Positions 25,821 through 34,856 of a DNA stretch of 64,000 bases are shown piece by piece. Numbering within the stretch: the first letter of the stretch is position 1; each line of letters opens with the position of its first letter. The position numbers and the translations under genes are program-made. The notes beneath the pieces were generated by a model. The model was given only the letters and a program-made list of their open reading frames with translations. It did no database searches and was not told the DNA's origin. This DNA comes from Stenotrophomonas sp. 704A1. GTDB taxonomy: Bacteria > Pseudomonadota > Gammaproteobacteria > Xanthomonadales > Xanthomonadaceae. Where the stretch lies: positions 645,501 through 709,500 of the forward strand of contig NZ_CP130831.1 in the NCBI RefSeq assembly GCF_030549525.1, in the 5' to 3' direction.

Positions 25821-27968
25821 GTGGACGGTCTGTTCTGGAACATCCAGCTGGCCAACTATTACGCCGCCCTGGAAACGGTGGCGGCGGCGGTTGCCGTGCT
25901 GATCCTGATCTCCAGCCTTGATGACCTGTTCATCGATCTCTGGTACTGGGTGCGGGAAGGCTGGCGCACGCTGACCGTCAAGAAGCGCCGCGAGTACAGG
26001 CCGCTGACCCAGCAGGACCTGCTGCAGCGGCCCGAACAGCCGCTGGCGATCATGGTGCCGGCGTGGATGGAGTACGACGTCATCGCGCAGATGGTCGAGA
26101 ACATGATCGATGTGCTCGACTACCGCGAGTACGTGGTGTTCGTGGGGACCTATCCCAACGACCAGGCGACCATCGACGAAGTGGAGCGCATGCGCCGGCG
26201 CTACAAGCGCCTGCGCCGGGTGGAAGTGCCGCACGATGGCCCGACCAGCAAGGCCGACTGCCTGAACTGGCTGATCCTGGCGATCTTCGATTACGAAAAG
26301 CGCCACGACATCGAATTCGCCGGCGTCATCCTGCACGACAGCGAAGACGTGCTGCACCCGATGGAGCTGCGCTTCTTCAACTACCTGCTGCCGCGCAAGG
26401 ACATGATCCAGCTGCCGGTGACCTCGCTGGACCGCGAGTGGTACGAGCTGGTGGCCGGCGTGTACATGGACGAGTTCGCCGAATGGCATGCCAAGGACCT
26501 GGTGGTGCGCGAAAGCGTGTCCGGCATGGTGCCCTCGGCCGGCGTCGGCACCTGTTTCTCGCGCAGGGCCCTGCTGGCGCTGAGCGCAGCCACCGACAAC
26601 CAGCCGTTCAACACCGACAGCTTGACCGAGGACTACGACGTCGGCGCACGCCTGGCGGCGATGGGCATGCATTCGATCTTCGCCCGCTTCCCGGTGCAGT
26701 TCCTGGTGCGGCGTCCGTCGTGGTTCGGGTGGGGACCGGTGCGCGAGCGCACCCAGCAGATGGCGCTGTGCGTGCGCGAGTACTTCCCCGACAACTTCCG
26801 CGCCTCGTACCGGCAGAAGGCGCGCTGGGTGCTGGGCATCGGCCTGCAGAGCTGGGAGACGCTGGGCTGGCGCGGCTCATTGGCGACCAAGTACCTGCTG
26901 GCGCGCGACCGCAAGGGCATCGTCACCTCGTTCGTCAGCATCATCGCCTACCTGATCTTCCTGCAGTTGCTGCTGTTCTGGGTGCTGAAGGTGACCGGTG
27001 TCTGGAATCTGCAGTATCCCAGCGTGTTCCAGGCCGGTTCCTGGCAGATGAACGTCGCGCTGTTGACCACCGCTGCGCTGGCGACCCGCGTGGTGCAGCG
27101 CTTCTACTTCGTCAACCGGCTGTATGGCTGGGAGCACGCGTTGATGTCGATTCCGCGCATGGTGGTCGGCAACATGGTCAATTTCATGGCCACTGCGCGT
27201 GCCTGGCGGATGTTCCTGGCCTACCTGCTGTTCGGCAAGCGCATGGTCTGGGACAAGACCATGCACGATTTCCCGGATGCCTCGGCGCTGGTGCAGACAC
27301 GCAAGCGCCTGGGAGAACTGCTGACCACCTGGCAGGCGGTCGAACCCGAGCGCCTGGAAGAGGCGCTGCGGCAGCAGCAGGGCGGGCGTCAGCAGCCCCT
27401 GGGCCGCATCCTGCTGTCGCAGGGCTGGCTGGATGATGAAACCCTGGCCGAAGCGATCGCCTTCCAGGGTGACCTGCAGCGTGCGGTGATCGATGTCGAC
27501 TACCTGGGCTCGGGCAGCTTCCCGGTGAGCGTCGATGCCTGCGTGCAATGGCGCATGCTGCCGCTGCCGCCGCTGCAGGAAGGCACCCTGCGCCTGGCGG
27601 TGGCCAATCCGTTGTCCGAACCGGCCGTGGCCCTGCTCAAGCAGGAAACCGGCAGCGCCCATGTCGAACAGAGCGTGGCCCGCGAAAGCGAGATCAACGC
27701 CGGCCTGCGCCTGATCGGTGGTGCCGAACAGTGGCGCATCGACACCGTGCCGCTGCTGGGTGACCTGCTGGTGGAAATGCGCCTGATCGACCACGCTCGC
27801 TTCGAGATCGCGCTGGATGAGTACAAGCCACAGCGTGATGGCCGCATTGGCGACTACCTGGTGACCAAGGGCATCGCTACCGAAGAGGCCATCGCCCAGG
27901 CCATGCAGGAGCAGCGCCGCCGCGCGGCGTTGCTGCAGTCGCCGCCTCCAGGAGTTGTATCGGCATGA
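25821..27968 (+). CDS. nfrB: NfrB-like membrane glycosyltransferase with C-terminal MshEN-type c-di-GMP domains
   Basis: This 715-residue inner-membrane family 2 synthase starts at GTG 25821. Transmembrane helices occur near residues 15-32 and in a cluster at about 370-480. The cytoplasmic catalytic domain shows HDSED (Asp173, Asp176), TED (269-271) and QxxRW (Gln332-Trp336), all expected for a processive GT2 enzyme. The last 220 residues hold two MshEN-like units. The first starts at Arg496 (RLGELL, then PLGRILLSQGWLDDETLAEA) and the second at Leu645 (LLGDLLVEMRLID, then RIGDYLVTKGIATEEAIAQA). MshEN domains of NfrB and MshE bind c-di-GMP. It is coupled to the BcsB-like gene and overlaps nfrA, so it is probably the synthase of the exopolysaccharide, using WecB-derived UDP-ManNAc. 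Confidence 0.92.
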   Translation: MDGLFWNIQLANYYAALETVAAAVAVLILISSLDDLFIDLWYWVREGWRTLTVKKRREYRPLTQQDLLQRPEQPLAIMVPAWMEYDVIAQMVENMIDVLDYREYVVFVGTYPNDQATIDEVERMRRRYKRLRRVEVPHDGPTSKADCLNWLILAIFDYEKRHDIEFAGVILHDSEDVLHPMELRFFNYLLPRKDMIQLPVTSLDREWYELVAGVYMDEFAEWHAKDLVVRESVSGMVPSAGVGTCFSRRALLALSAATDNQPFNTDSLTEDYDVGARLAAMGMHSIFARFPVQFLVRRPSWFGWGPVRERTQQMALCVREYFPDNFRASYRQKARWVLGIGLQSWETLGWRGSLATKYLLARDRKGIVTSFVSIIAYLIFLQLLLFWVLKVTGVWNLQYPSVFQAGSWQMNVALLTTAALATRVVQRFYFVNRLYGWEHALMSIPRMVVGNMVNFMATARAWRMFLAYLLFGKRMVWDKTMHDFPDASALVQTRKRLGELLTTWQAVEPERLEEALRQQQGGRQQPLGRILLSQGWLDDETLAEAIAFQGDLQRAVIDVDYLGSGSFPVSVDACVQWRMLPLPPLQEGTLRLAVANPLSEPAVALLKQETGSAHVEQSVARESEINAGLRLIGGAEQWRIDTVPLLGDLLVEMRLIDHARFEIALDEYKPQRDGRIGDYLVTKGIATEEAIAQAMQEQRRRAALLQSPPPGVVSA

Positions 27969-30784
27969 AGACCACGCTGTTGTCCGCCGTCATTGCCGCC
28001 ACCCTGGCCGCTGCTGCGCCGGCGTACGCACAGGCCGACGCGCCCCTGCCGTTGTCCGGCCCGGCCTACCGGCTGGCCGAGCAGGCCTTTGCGGCCTACG
28101 ACCGCGGCGACTACAGCAGCGCCTATCGGCAGGCCACCGAAGCCTCGCGGCTGCGGCCGGATGTGGTGCGATTGCGGCTGCTGCAGATCTATTCGTTGCA
28201 GAAGCTCGGCCGCGGCGACGAGGCCCGGCAGCAGGCGCGGCGCGCGCTGGATGCGGGCTTGAAGGATCCCGCGTTGGCCGGCCTGGCCGCGGCGCCGCCC
28301 CCGCGCACGGGCACCCGCAGCACCCCGCGTGCCGCACCCGCTGTGCCGCAGACCGCGGCGCAGCGCGCCTATGAGCAGGCCTTCGCGATCGCCACCGAGG
28401 CCTACACCGCCTACAACAACGACCAGATGGCCATCGCCGCCAGCAAGGCCGAGCAGGCCTTCCGCCAGCAGCCGCAGCAGGGCGCGTGGGCGATGTTGTG
28501 GGTGGCCTCGCTGGAAGCGCAGCAGCAGCTTGAGCAGGCCGACGCCGCTGCCGCGGTTGCCCTGCAGCTGGGTGCGCCGAACGTGGCCGACCTGCGTGCC
28601 AAGCGGGTGGCGCTGGGCCGCCAACGTGCGGTGAAGCCAGCCCAGGAAGGCTACCAGGCCCTGATCGCCCAGGATTTCGGCGCGGCCGTCGGCTTCGCCC
28701 GCGAAGCCGTGACACGCGCGCCCGATGTCGCCTCGCACCGCCTGTTGCTGATGACCGCGCAACTGCTCGACGGGCAACTGCCGGCAGCAGAGATCACGGC
28801 CGACCAGGCCTTGGACAACGATGCAGACGACACCGTCGCGCTGGTGATGCGCGCCTACCTGCGCCAGCGCCAGGGCAACACCGTGCAGGCCAACGCCGAT
28901 TTCGATGCAGCGCTGCAGCAGGACTGGCTGGATGACCAGCAACGCCGCAACGTGCGCCTGCTGGCGGTGGACGCCGCGGTTGCCGCCGGTGACCGCGCCC
29001 GCGCCAGCGCCCTGCTGGCGCCCCTGCAGAGCGACACCCTCGCCGATGTGGACGCCTCCGCGCAGCAGGGCATCCGCGAAGCGGTGGCGCAGCGCGAAAA
29101 GGCCATCCGTGCTGCGCGCGCGGGCCAGACCCTGACGCTGCAGTCCTACCCGGCGCCGTTCCAGCAATGCCGCGACACGCCCTACGGCACCCAGTGCGAA
29201 CTGATGCCTGCCGATCTGCAGGGCGAAGGCGGACCGGCGCAGCGCGCCTACGCAGCCTATGGTCGGCAGGATTACCAGCGGGCGATCAGCGAAGCGCGCC
29301 AGGCCGTGCAGGAATCACCGGACAGCGTGCCGCTGCAGGGCCTGCTGACCACCACCCTGGCCGCTGGCAACCGTGCCCAGCAGGGTGAGGCGCGCCAGCG
29401 CCTGGACACCGCCCTGGCGACCCATCCCGACGATGCCGGACTGCTGATGCAGCGCGGTTACCTCAACCAGGCCGCGCGCGAGCCGGCCCGGGCGCTGGCT
29501 GATTTCCGTGCCGCCGAGGCGACCGGCAAGGCGCCGAAGACCGTGGTGATGGACCAGGCCTATGCCAGCGCCGCCAGCGGCGATCATCCGCAGGCCGTCA
29601 CCCTGCTGCGCGGTGCGATCGACGCGGCCGACGCTGGCCAGCTGCCGTTGGACAAGGCGCAGCGCTACAACACGCGCAGCGCCATCGCCAGCTATTCGCG
29701 TACCTGGGGCGTGACCGCCTCGGCCGGTTACCGGGGCTCGCGCCAGGCCGCCACCAATCTCGGTGGCGCATCGATCAGCACACCTGGCGCCTCGGTGTTC
29801 GGAACGCTGGAAGCGTTCTGGCGGCCGCAGGCCACCAACAACCAGCACGGCACGCTGGAAGCCTACGCGCGCATCGCCAATACCCTGTACGACGAAGGCG
29901 GTACGTTCGAATCGCTGCTGTTCACCGATCCCTGCACCGGGCAGGCAACGCCGGACAACCGCGAACGTGCCGAGCGCCTCAGCCGCTCGCGTTCCATCGC
30001 CGGCTGGCCGTCCACCGTCGGTTCGTTCGGGGTGCGCTATGCGTTCGGCCAGACCGGCCTGAGCGTCGGCCTGGAACGCCGCCAGTTCCTGGGCAGTGCG
30101 ACCCGGCGCGGCGGTATCTACGCCGACTCGGCGGCCATCCGCTGCCAGATCCAGATCGAATCCGAGCGCCCGCTGCAGGCCAACCTGCTCGCCCGCTACC
30201 GCTTGAACGACAGTGCCGGCGGCTGGATGACCTACGCCACCTACGGGTTCTACAACGGCACCGGCATGCGCACCGATGTCACCCAGTGGTGGACGGTCAG
30301 CGGCTATGCCCAGGCCGGCCTGAGCTGGGACGACAATCGCGCCCACTTCACCGTCGACGCACTCGATGCCAACGGTGCCCCGTCGCAGCGCGTAAGCGAA
30401 TCCAGCGGCCGCCTGCGCCGCCAGCAGGCCTTTGCCGCTGCCGAACTGCGTGCCGGCCGCAACTACCGCTTCGGCGCCGATCAGACACGCTGGCTGCTGA
30501 CCCCGTACCTGGTGCTGGGTGCGGACTGGCAGGACCAGCGCTCGCGCGTACGCGGCATCGACTACCCCGGCATCGGGCCGCAGTCGTTCGCCCTGTCCGA
30601 CACCGAGCGCAGCTGGTCCCTCGGCGCCGGTCCGGGCCTGGGCGTCCGCTACTGGTTCCGTGAAGACCACTACCACGCGGCACGCTCCTACCTGGATCTG
30701 TCGGTGTCCTACCGCTTCGCCATCGGCGGCGGAGATACCCAACGTGCCAAGGGCTTGTTCGCTACCGCCACCCTGTACTACTGA
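27965..30784 (+). CDS. nfrA: NfrA-like outer membrane TPR exporter
   Basis: This 939-residue outer-membrane protein starts within the nfrB stop (ATGA 27965). A signal peptide (MKTTLLSAVIAATLAAAAPAYAQ) precedes about 500 residues of TPR-like helices (repeated AYxxYxxxDYxxAxxxAxxA). The C-terminal 340 residues form an NfrA-C type beta-barrel ending FATATLYY, typical of outer-membrane insertion. The plan (TPR plus barrel) matches NfrA and resembles BcsC and AlgK/AlgE pairs, so it likely forms the export pore. In E. coli NfrA with NfrB is essential for N4 adsorption. Confidence 0.9.
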   Translation: MKTTLLSAVIAATLAAAAPAYAQADAPLPLSGPAYRLAEQAFAAYDRGDYSSAYRQATEASRLRPDVVRLRLLQIYSLQKLGRGDEARQQARRALDAGLKDPALAGLAAAPPPRTGTRSTPRAAPAVPQTAAQRAYEQAFAIATEAYTAYNNDQMAIAASKAEQAFRQQPQQGAWAMLWVASLEAQQQLEQADAAAAVALQLGAPNVADLRAKRVALGRQRAVKPAQEGYQALIAQDFGAAVGFAREAVTRAPDVASHRLLLMTAQLLDGQLPAAEITADQALDNDADDTVALVMRAYLRQRQGNTVQANADFDAALQQDWLDDQQRRNVRLLAVDAAVAAGDRARASALLAPLQSDTLADVDASAQQGIREAVAQREKAIRAARAGQTLTLQSYPAPFQQCRDTPYGTQCELMPADLQGEGGPAQRAYAAYGRQDYQRAISEARQAVQESPDSVPLQGLLTTTLAAGNRAQQGEARQRLDTALATHPDDAGLLMQRGYLNQAAREPARALADFRAAEATGKAPKTVVMDQAYASAASGDHPQAVTLLRGAIDAADAGQLPLDKAQRYNTRSAIASYSRTWGVTASAGYRGSRQAATNLGGASISTPGASVFGTLEAFWRPQATNNQHGTLEAYARIANTLYDEGGTFESLLFTDPCTGQATPDNRERAERLSRSRSIAGWPSTVGSFGVRYAFGQTGLSVGLERRQFLGSATRRGGIYADSAAIRCQIQIESERPLQANLLARYRLNDSAGGWMTYATYGFYNGTGMRTDVTQWWTVSGYAQAGLSWDDNRAHFTVDALDANGAPSQRVSESSGRLRRQQAFAAAELRAGRNYRFGADQTRWLLTPYLVLGADWQDQRSRVRGIDYPGIGPQSFALSDTERSWSLGAGPGLGVRYWFREDHYHAARSYLDLSVSYRFAIGGGDTQRAKGLFATATLYY

Positions 30785-30805
30785 CGCCGCATGAAGGAAC
30801 TGCAG

Positions 30806-31834
30806 ATGACGCCTGTAAACCCCATTCCCCGATCCGCGCGCCGCCCGCGCGCGCTGCTGCTGGCCGCGCTGTGTGCGCTGGCAATGGCCGGCACCGTGCA
30901 GGCGCAGGCGCCTGCTGCTCCGGTTGCAGCCAACCAGGATTCGTCCATCGTGCTGACCGGCAAGGATGGCTGGCTGTTCCCTGCCTGGGGCAGCCTGACC
31001 GAGGTGGATTCCGCTGCCATTGCCCGCAACACCGCACTCATTGCCGAGGCACAGCGCACGCTGGCGGCCGCCGGGGTCAAGCTGCAGGTGCTGGTGCTGC
31101 CGGACAAGGCGCTGTTCTATGAAGACAAGCTGCCGGATGGCAAACGCCTGGGTGACGCGGTGCGGGGCCGCTACGCACTGGAGCTGGACGGCCTGGCGAA
31201 GGCGCAGGTACCGGCCGTGGACGCGCTGCAGGCGATGCGCCAGGTCAAGCAGGGCGGGGTGGATGTGTTCTATCGCAGCGATCAGCACTGGACCCAGCCT
31301 GCTGCCGACGCGGTGGCCAGCGCGGTTGCCGCCAGGGTCAAGGAACAGGTGCCGACCCTGGCCGGCCAGGCCGGCAGCGGCATGGCGCTGGGCAGCGAGA
31401 TCAAGGAGCGCCGTTTCGGCGACCTGGCCGAGCTGTTCCTCACCGACGAACAACGCAAGGCGATCGGCCGCGATACGTTCACCGTGCGCCGCCAGGCCGA
31501 ACAGCAGTCGCTGCTGGATGATGCGCCGGCACCGGTGCATGTCACCGGCCACAGCATGGTCCAGCCCTATTTCGGTTTCCCGCAGAAGCTGTCCAACCTG
31601 CTCGACCGCCCGGTATCGGTGAACTGGAAGCCGGGCAACGTCGGCCACTGGGTGATGCTGCTGGAATACCTGGAATCGGCGGAGTTCAAGCAGAACAAGC
31701 CGCAGGTGCTGGTCTGGCAGATGTTCGAGCCGTCCTACCCGCAGGGCCCGGATGCACGCGGCCAGTGGGACAACGCGTCGATCATGACCCCCGAACAGTG
31801 GAAGGCACGCTTGCACAAGGCACTGGGGCAGTAA
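30806..31834 (+). CDS. AlgJ/AlgX-like periplasmic SGNH O-acyltransferase 1
   Basis: ATG 30806 is preferred to ATG 30791 because AAGGA (30794-30798) then sits 7 bases upstream. The product (342 residues) has a signal peptide ending near TVQAQA and an SGNH-type acyltransferase domain. The active-site candidates are Asp159 and His161 in the D-x-H motif (RSDQHW) and Ser250 in TGHSMV, the arrangement of AlgJ/AlgX. Such proteins add acetyl groups to polysaccharides in the periplasm. It sits 21 bases after nfrA. The acyl group used here is not known. Confidence 0.85.
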   Translation: MTPVNPIPRSARRPRALLLAALCALAMAGTVQAQAPAAPVAANQDSSIVLTGKDGWLFPAWGSLTEVDSAAIARNTALIAEAQRTLAAAGVKLQVLVLPDKALFYEDKLPDGKRLGDAVRGRYALELDGLAKAQVPAVDALQAMRQVKQGGVDVFYRSDQHWTQPAADAVASAVAARVKEQVPTLAGQAGSGMALGSEIKERRFGDLAELFLTDEQRKAIGRDTFTVRRQAEQQSLLDDAPAPVHVTGHSMVQPYFGFPQKLSNLLDRPVSVNWKPGNVGHWVMLLEYLESAEFKQNKPQVLVWQMFEPSYPQGPDARGQWDNASIMTPEQWKARLHKALGQ

Positions 31835-31837
31835 CCG

Positions 31838-32962
31838 ATGAATGCCCGTCCCGGGGCGCCTGCGCCCCTGCCACCTGCTGCCCCACCGCGCGCGCATCGA
31901 TTGAGCGCGGTGGTGGTGGCGGCGCTGCTGCTGGCCGGTATCTGCGCCGGCGGCTGGATGCTGGCCAACGCCAAGCTGCCGGCGGAAAAACTGCTGCCGT
32001 CCAAGTGGGCCGACGGCGAGGCCGGGCAGGCGATCAACCAGGCGTTGCGGCTGCCGATCCAGGCCCAGGGTGATCTGGTCGGCGCCGCGCTGCGCTACCG
32101 GCTGCTGGGCGATCTCGGCGAGCAGGTCGCGCTGGGCTGCCCGGACTGGCTGTTCTACCGCGACGGCCTGCGCCCGCCGCCCGGCGCCGGCGCACAGGTG
32201 TTCAAGGACCGCATCCGGCTGATGCAGCACTGGTCGCAGCAGCTGCAGGCCAACGGCGCGCAGCTGCTGGTGGTGGTGGTGCCGGACAAGTCGCGCATCG
32301 AGCAGGCGCACACCTGTGGCCTGCGTTATTCCGAACCGATGCGGGCACGCTACGGGCAGTGGCAGCAGGCGCTGGCGCAGGCCCGGGTGCCGAGCGTGGA
32401 CCTGCTGCCGGTGCTGGCCGGGCAGGACGTGCCGGTGTTCTTCCGCACCGATGTGCACATGAACCGCGTTGGTGCGCAACGCGCCGCCGATGCGGTCACG
32501 GCGGCCGCGCTGCCGATGCTGGGCGGGCCGGGCACCCAGGCCTTCGAGGTCGGCGCACCCGGTACACCGAAGCCGCGCATGGGGGACCTGATCGTGCTGG
32601 CCGGGCTGGAACACGCACCGACCGCCTGGCGGCCACCGCTGGACTTGGAGCCGGAGCAGGTCATCGCCCCGATCCGTAGCGGCGGCCTGCTGGATGACAC
32701 GCCGCCGGTGGAGGTGCTGCTGCTGGGCAGCTCCAACGGCCGCCGCAGCCTGTTCGCCGAACGCCTGGGCCACGGCCTTGGGCGCGAAGTCTGGAACCAG
32801 AGCATGGATGGGGGCCAGTTCTCCGGCGCGCTGCTGGCGGCGCTGCCGCAGCAGGCGACGTGGCCGCCCACCGTGAAACTGGTGATCTGGGAATTCTCCG
32901 AAATGGCCCTGTCCCTGCCGCTGACCGAAGGCGAGCAGAAGGCATTGGCCGGTATCGACTGA
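31838..32962 (+). CDS. AlgJ/AlgX-like SGNH O-acyltransferase 2, membrane-anchored
   Basis: This 374-residue protein follows 3 bases after the first SGNH gene. A transmembrane anchor (residues about 22-45) replaces the cleaved signal peptide, so it is tethered to the inner membrane facing the periplasm. The D-x-H motif is Asp205/His207 (FFRTDVHMN) and the likely nucleophile is Ser299 in LLGSSNG. The two paralogues are clearly different in sequence, as AlgJ and AlgX are. One could pass the acyl group from the MBOAT protein and the other could place it on the polymer. Confidence 0.85.
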   Translation: MNARPGAPAPLPPAAPPRAHRLSAVVVAALLLAGICAGGWMLANAKLPAEKLLPSKWADGEAGQAINQALRLPIQAQGDLVGAALRYRLLGDLGEQVALGCPDWLFYRDGLRPPPGAGAQVFKDRIRLMQHWSQQLQANGAQLLVVVVPDKSRIEQAHTCGLRYSEPMRARYGQWQQALAQARVPSVDLLPVLAGQDVPVFFRTDVHMNRVGAQRAADAVTAAALPMLGGPGTQAFEVGAPGTPKPRMGDLIVLAGLEHAPTAWRPPLDLEPEQVIAPIRSGGLLDDTPPVEVLLLGSSNGRRSLFAERLGHGLGREVWNQSMDGGQFSGALLAALPQQATWPPTVKLVIWEFSEMALSLPLTEGEQKALAGID

Positions 32963-32975
32963 GCGCCGACCGACC

Positions 32976-34556
32976 ATGCTGTTCAACTCCTTCCTGTTCC
33001 TGCTGGTTTTCCTGCCGATCGCGCTGGGCGTGCACTACCTGCTGGGCGCGCTGCAGCCCCGCCTGGCCGCGCTGTGGCTGTGCGTGGCCTCGATCGTGTT
33101 CTATGGCTGGTGGAATCCGCAGTTCGTGATCCTGCTGGCAGGATCGATCGTCTTCAACTACCTGGTCAGCCTGCTGATCCTGGCCCTGGCCAGGCGACCG
33201 CGCCTGCAGCTGCTGGCCACGGCATTCGGCGTTGCCGCCGACATCCTGCTGCTGGTGCACTACAAGTACTTCGCGGCGATGGTGACCTTCGTCCACGACC
33301 TGGGCTTCAACGTCGGCCCGATGGACGCGTTGATCCTGCCACTGGGCATCTCCTTCTTCACCTTCACCCAGATCGGCTACCTGCTCGATTGCCGCGCCGG
33401 CGTGGTCAACGACCGCAGCCCGCTCAGCTACGTGCTGTTCGTGACCTTCTTCCCGCACCTGATCGCTGGCCCGATCCTGCACCACAAGGAGATGATGCCG
33501 CAGTTCAGCAAGCGCGAAACCTATCGTTTCCAGGCCGAGAACCTCTCCATCGGCGGCATGCTGTTCGTCATCGGCCTGGCCAAGAAGGTGCTGCTGGCCG
33601 ACACCATCGCGCCCTACGCCGATGCCGGGTTCGCCTCCACCGGGGAGCTGCAGTTCTGGGGCGCATGGGCCACTGCACTGAGCTATGCGCTGCAGCTGTA
33701 CTTCGATTTCTCCGGCTACTCGGACATGGCGCTGGGCCTGGCGCGCATGTTCGGCATCCGCTTCCCGCTGAATTTCAATTCGCCGTACAAGGCCACCAGC
33801 ATCATCGATTTCTGGGCGCGCTGGCACATGACGCTGACCCGCTACATCACCGCTTACCTGTACTACCCGGTGGCGATGGCGGTGACCCGCTGGCGCAGCC
33901 GCCATGGCCGCGCCACCGGCCCGGCGGCAGTGGCCTCGGCCGGCGGCTTCTTCTCGATGATCGTGCTGCCCACGGTGTGGGCGATGGGCCTGGCCGGCAT
34001 CTGGCACGGCGCGGGCCTGCAGTTCCTGATCTTCGGCCTGCTGCATGCGGGCTACCTGGCGGTCAATCATGCCTGGCGGGTGTTCGTCGGCGGCCGCAAG
34101 CCAGCGGCGATGCGCACGCTCAATCCCTTCCAGCACGCCGGCTACGTGCTGCTCACCTTCGGTGCGGTACTGGTGGCACAGGCGTTCTTCCGCGCCGACG
34201 GCGTGCAGGATGCCTGGCAGCTGGTGCAGGGCATGTTCGGCGTGCGTGGCTGGGAAAGCATGGAGAACCTGGGCCACCTTGCCGGCATGGGCATGGCCGA
34301 CGGCGCGCGCCTGCTGCTGGGCCATCACCTGCAGGTGCTGTACATCGTGGTGGCGCTGGCCATCGTCTGGCTGGCGCCGAACGCGCACCAGATCATGGGC
34401 GTGTATTCGCCCTCGCTGGCCAAGCCCAGCCCGGCGCCGCGCGCGTGGATGCGCTGGCAGCCGAACCTGGCATGGCTGCTGGTGATGCTGGTGCTGCTGG
34501 CCCTGTGCCTGCTCAACCTGCACAAAGAAACCCGATTCCTTTACTTCCAGTTCTGA
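32976..34556 (+). CDS. MBOAT acyltransferase (AlgI/DltB family)
   Basis: This is a polytopic inner-membrane O-acyltransferase of 526 residues. It begins MLFNSFLFLLVFLPIALGVH and carries the signature NFNSPYKATSIIDFWARWH and WHGAG with the invariant histidine at 344. AlgI takes acetyl groups, whereas DltB takes D-alanine from the carrier DltC. The next two genes are DltC- and DltA-like, so a carrier-bound donor is likely here. The protein would move the activated group across the membrane to the SGNH partners. Confidence 0.93.
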   Translation: MLFNSFLFLLVFLPIALGVHYLLGALQPRLAALWLCVASIVFYGWWNPQFVILLAGSIVFNYLVSLLILALARRPRLQLLATAFGVAADILLLVHYKYFAAMVTFVHDLGFNVGPMDALILPLGISFFTFTQIGYLLDCRAGVVNDRSPLSYVLFVTFFPHLIAGPILHHKEMMPQFSKRETYRFQAENLSIGGMLFVIGLAKKVLLADTIAPYADAGFASTGELQFWGAWATALSYALQLYFDFSGYSDMALGLARMFGIRFPLNFNSPYKATSIIDFWARWHMTLTRYITAYLYYPVAMAVTRWRSRHGRATGPAAVASAGGFFSMIVLPTVWAMGLAGIWHGAGLQFLIFGLLHAGYLAVNHAWRVFVGGRKPAAMRTLNPFQHAGYVLLTFGAVLVAQAFFRADGVQDAWQLVQGMFGVRGWESMENLGHLAGMGMADGARLLLGHHLQVLYIVVALAIVWLAPNAHQIMGVYSPSLAKPSPAPRAWMRWQPNLAWLLVMLVLLALCLLNLHKETRFLYFQF

Positions 34557-34572
34557 CAAGGTGGATTCCAAC

Positions 34573-34806
34573 ATGGACAAGCAGACGCTCCAGAACCAGC
34601 TGATCGACATCATCGAATCGGTGATCGGCACCCGCGTGCAGGCCGACGAATACATGGAGTCGCTGTTCGACTCCATGTCCAAGGTCCAGCTGATGGTCGA
34701 GGTCAAGGATCGCCTTGGCGTGACCCTGCCGGTGGACGAGATCGATGCCCTGGTCGACTCGGTGCAGGTGCTGGCCGATTACGTGGCCGAGCACAGCCCG
34801 CGCTGA
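34573..34806 (+). CDS. Acyl carrier protein, DltC-like
   Basis: This small carrier of 77 residues starts at ATG 34573, 8 bases after AAGGTGG (GTG 34561 is a weaker alternative). The phosphopantetheine site is Ser34 in LFDSMSKVQLM. The DSM-xxVQLM pattern and GVTLPVDEID resemble DltC, the D-alanyl carrier protein, more than fatty-acid AcpP. It lies between the MBOAT and the ligase genes, as an intermediate carrier would. A phosphopantetheinyl transferase must come from elsewhere in the genome. Confidence 0.88.
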   Translation: MDKQTLQNQLIDIIESVIGTRVQADEYMESLFDSMSKVQLMVEVKDRLGVTLPVDEIDALVDSVQVLADYVAEHSPR

Positions 34807-34856
34807 TCGCGCTTGGCTGGGCTCTACACCTCTTCAACAGCGCCGGAGATTGCGCG

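Noticed and set aside
23907..26672. 921-codon minus-strand frame over the BcsB-like and nfrB genes
   Set aside because: It covers two genes with good motifs and has the His/Arg/Gln-rich composition of a shadow frame.
29315..32986. 1223-codon minus-strand frame over nfrA and the SGNH genes
   Set aside because: Despite its length it has no domain pattern and is antisense to genes with signal peptides, active sites and coupled starts.
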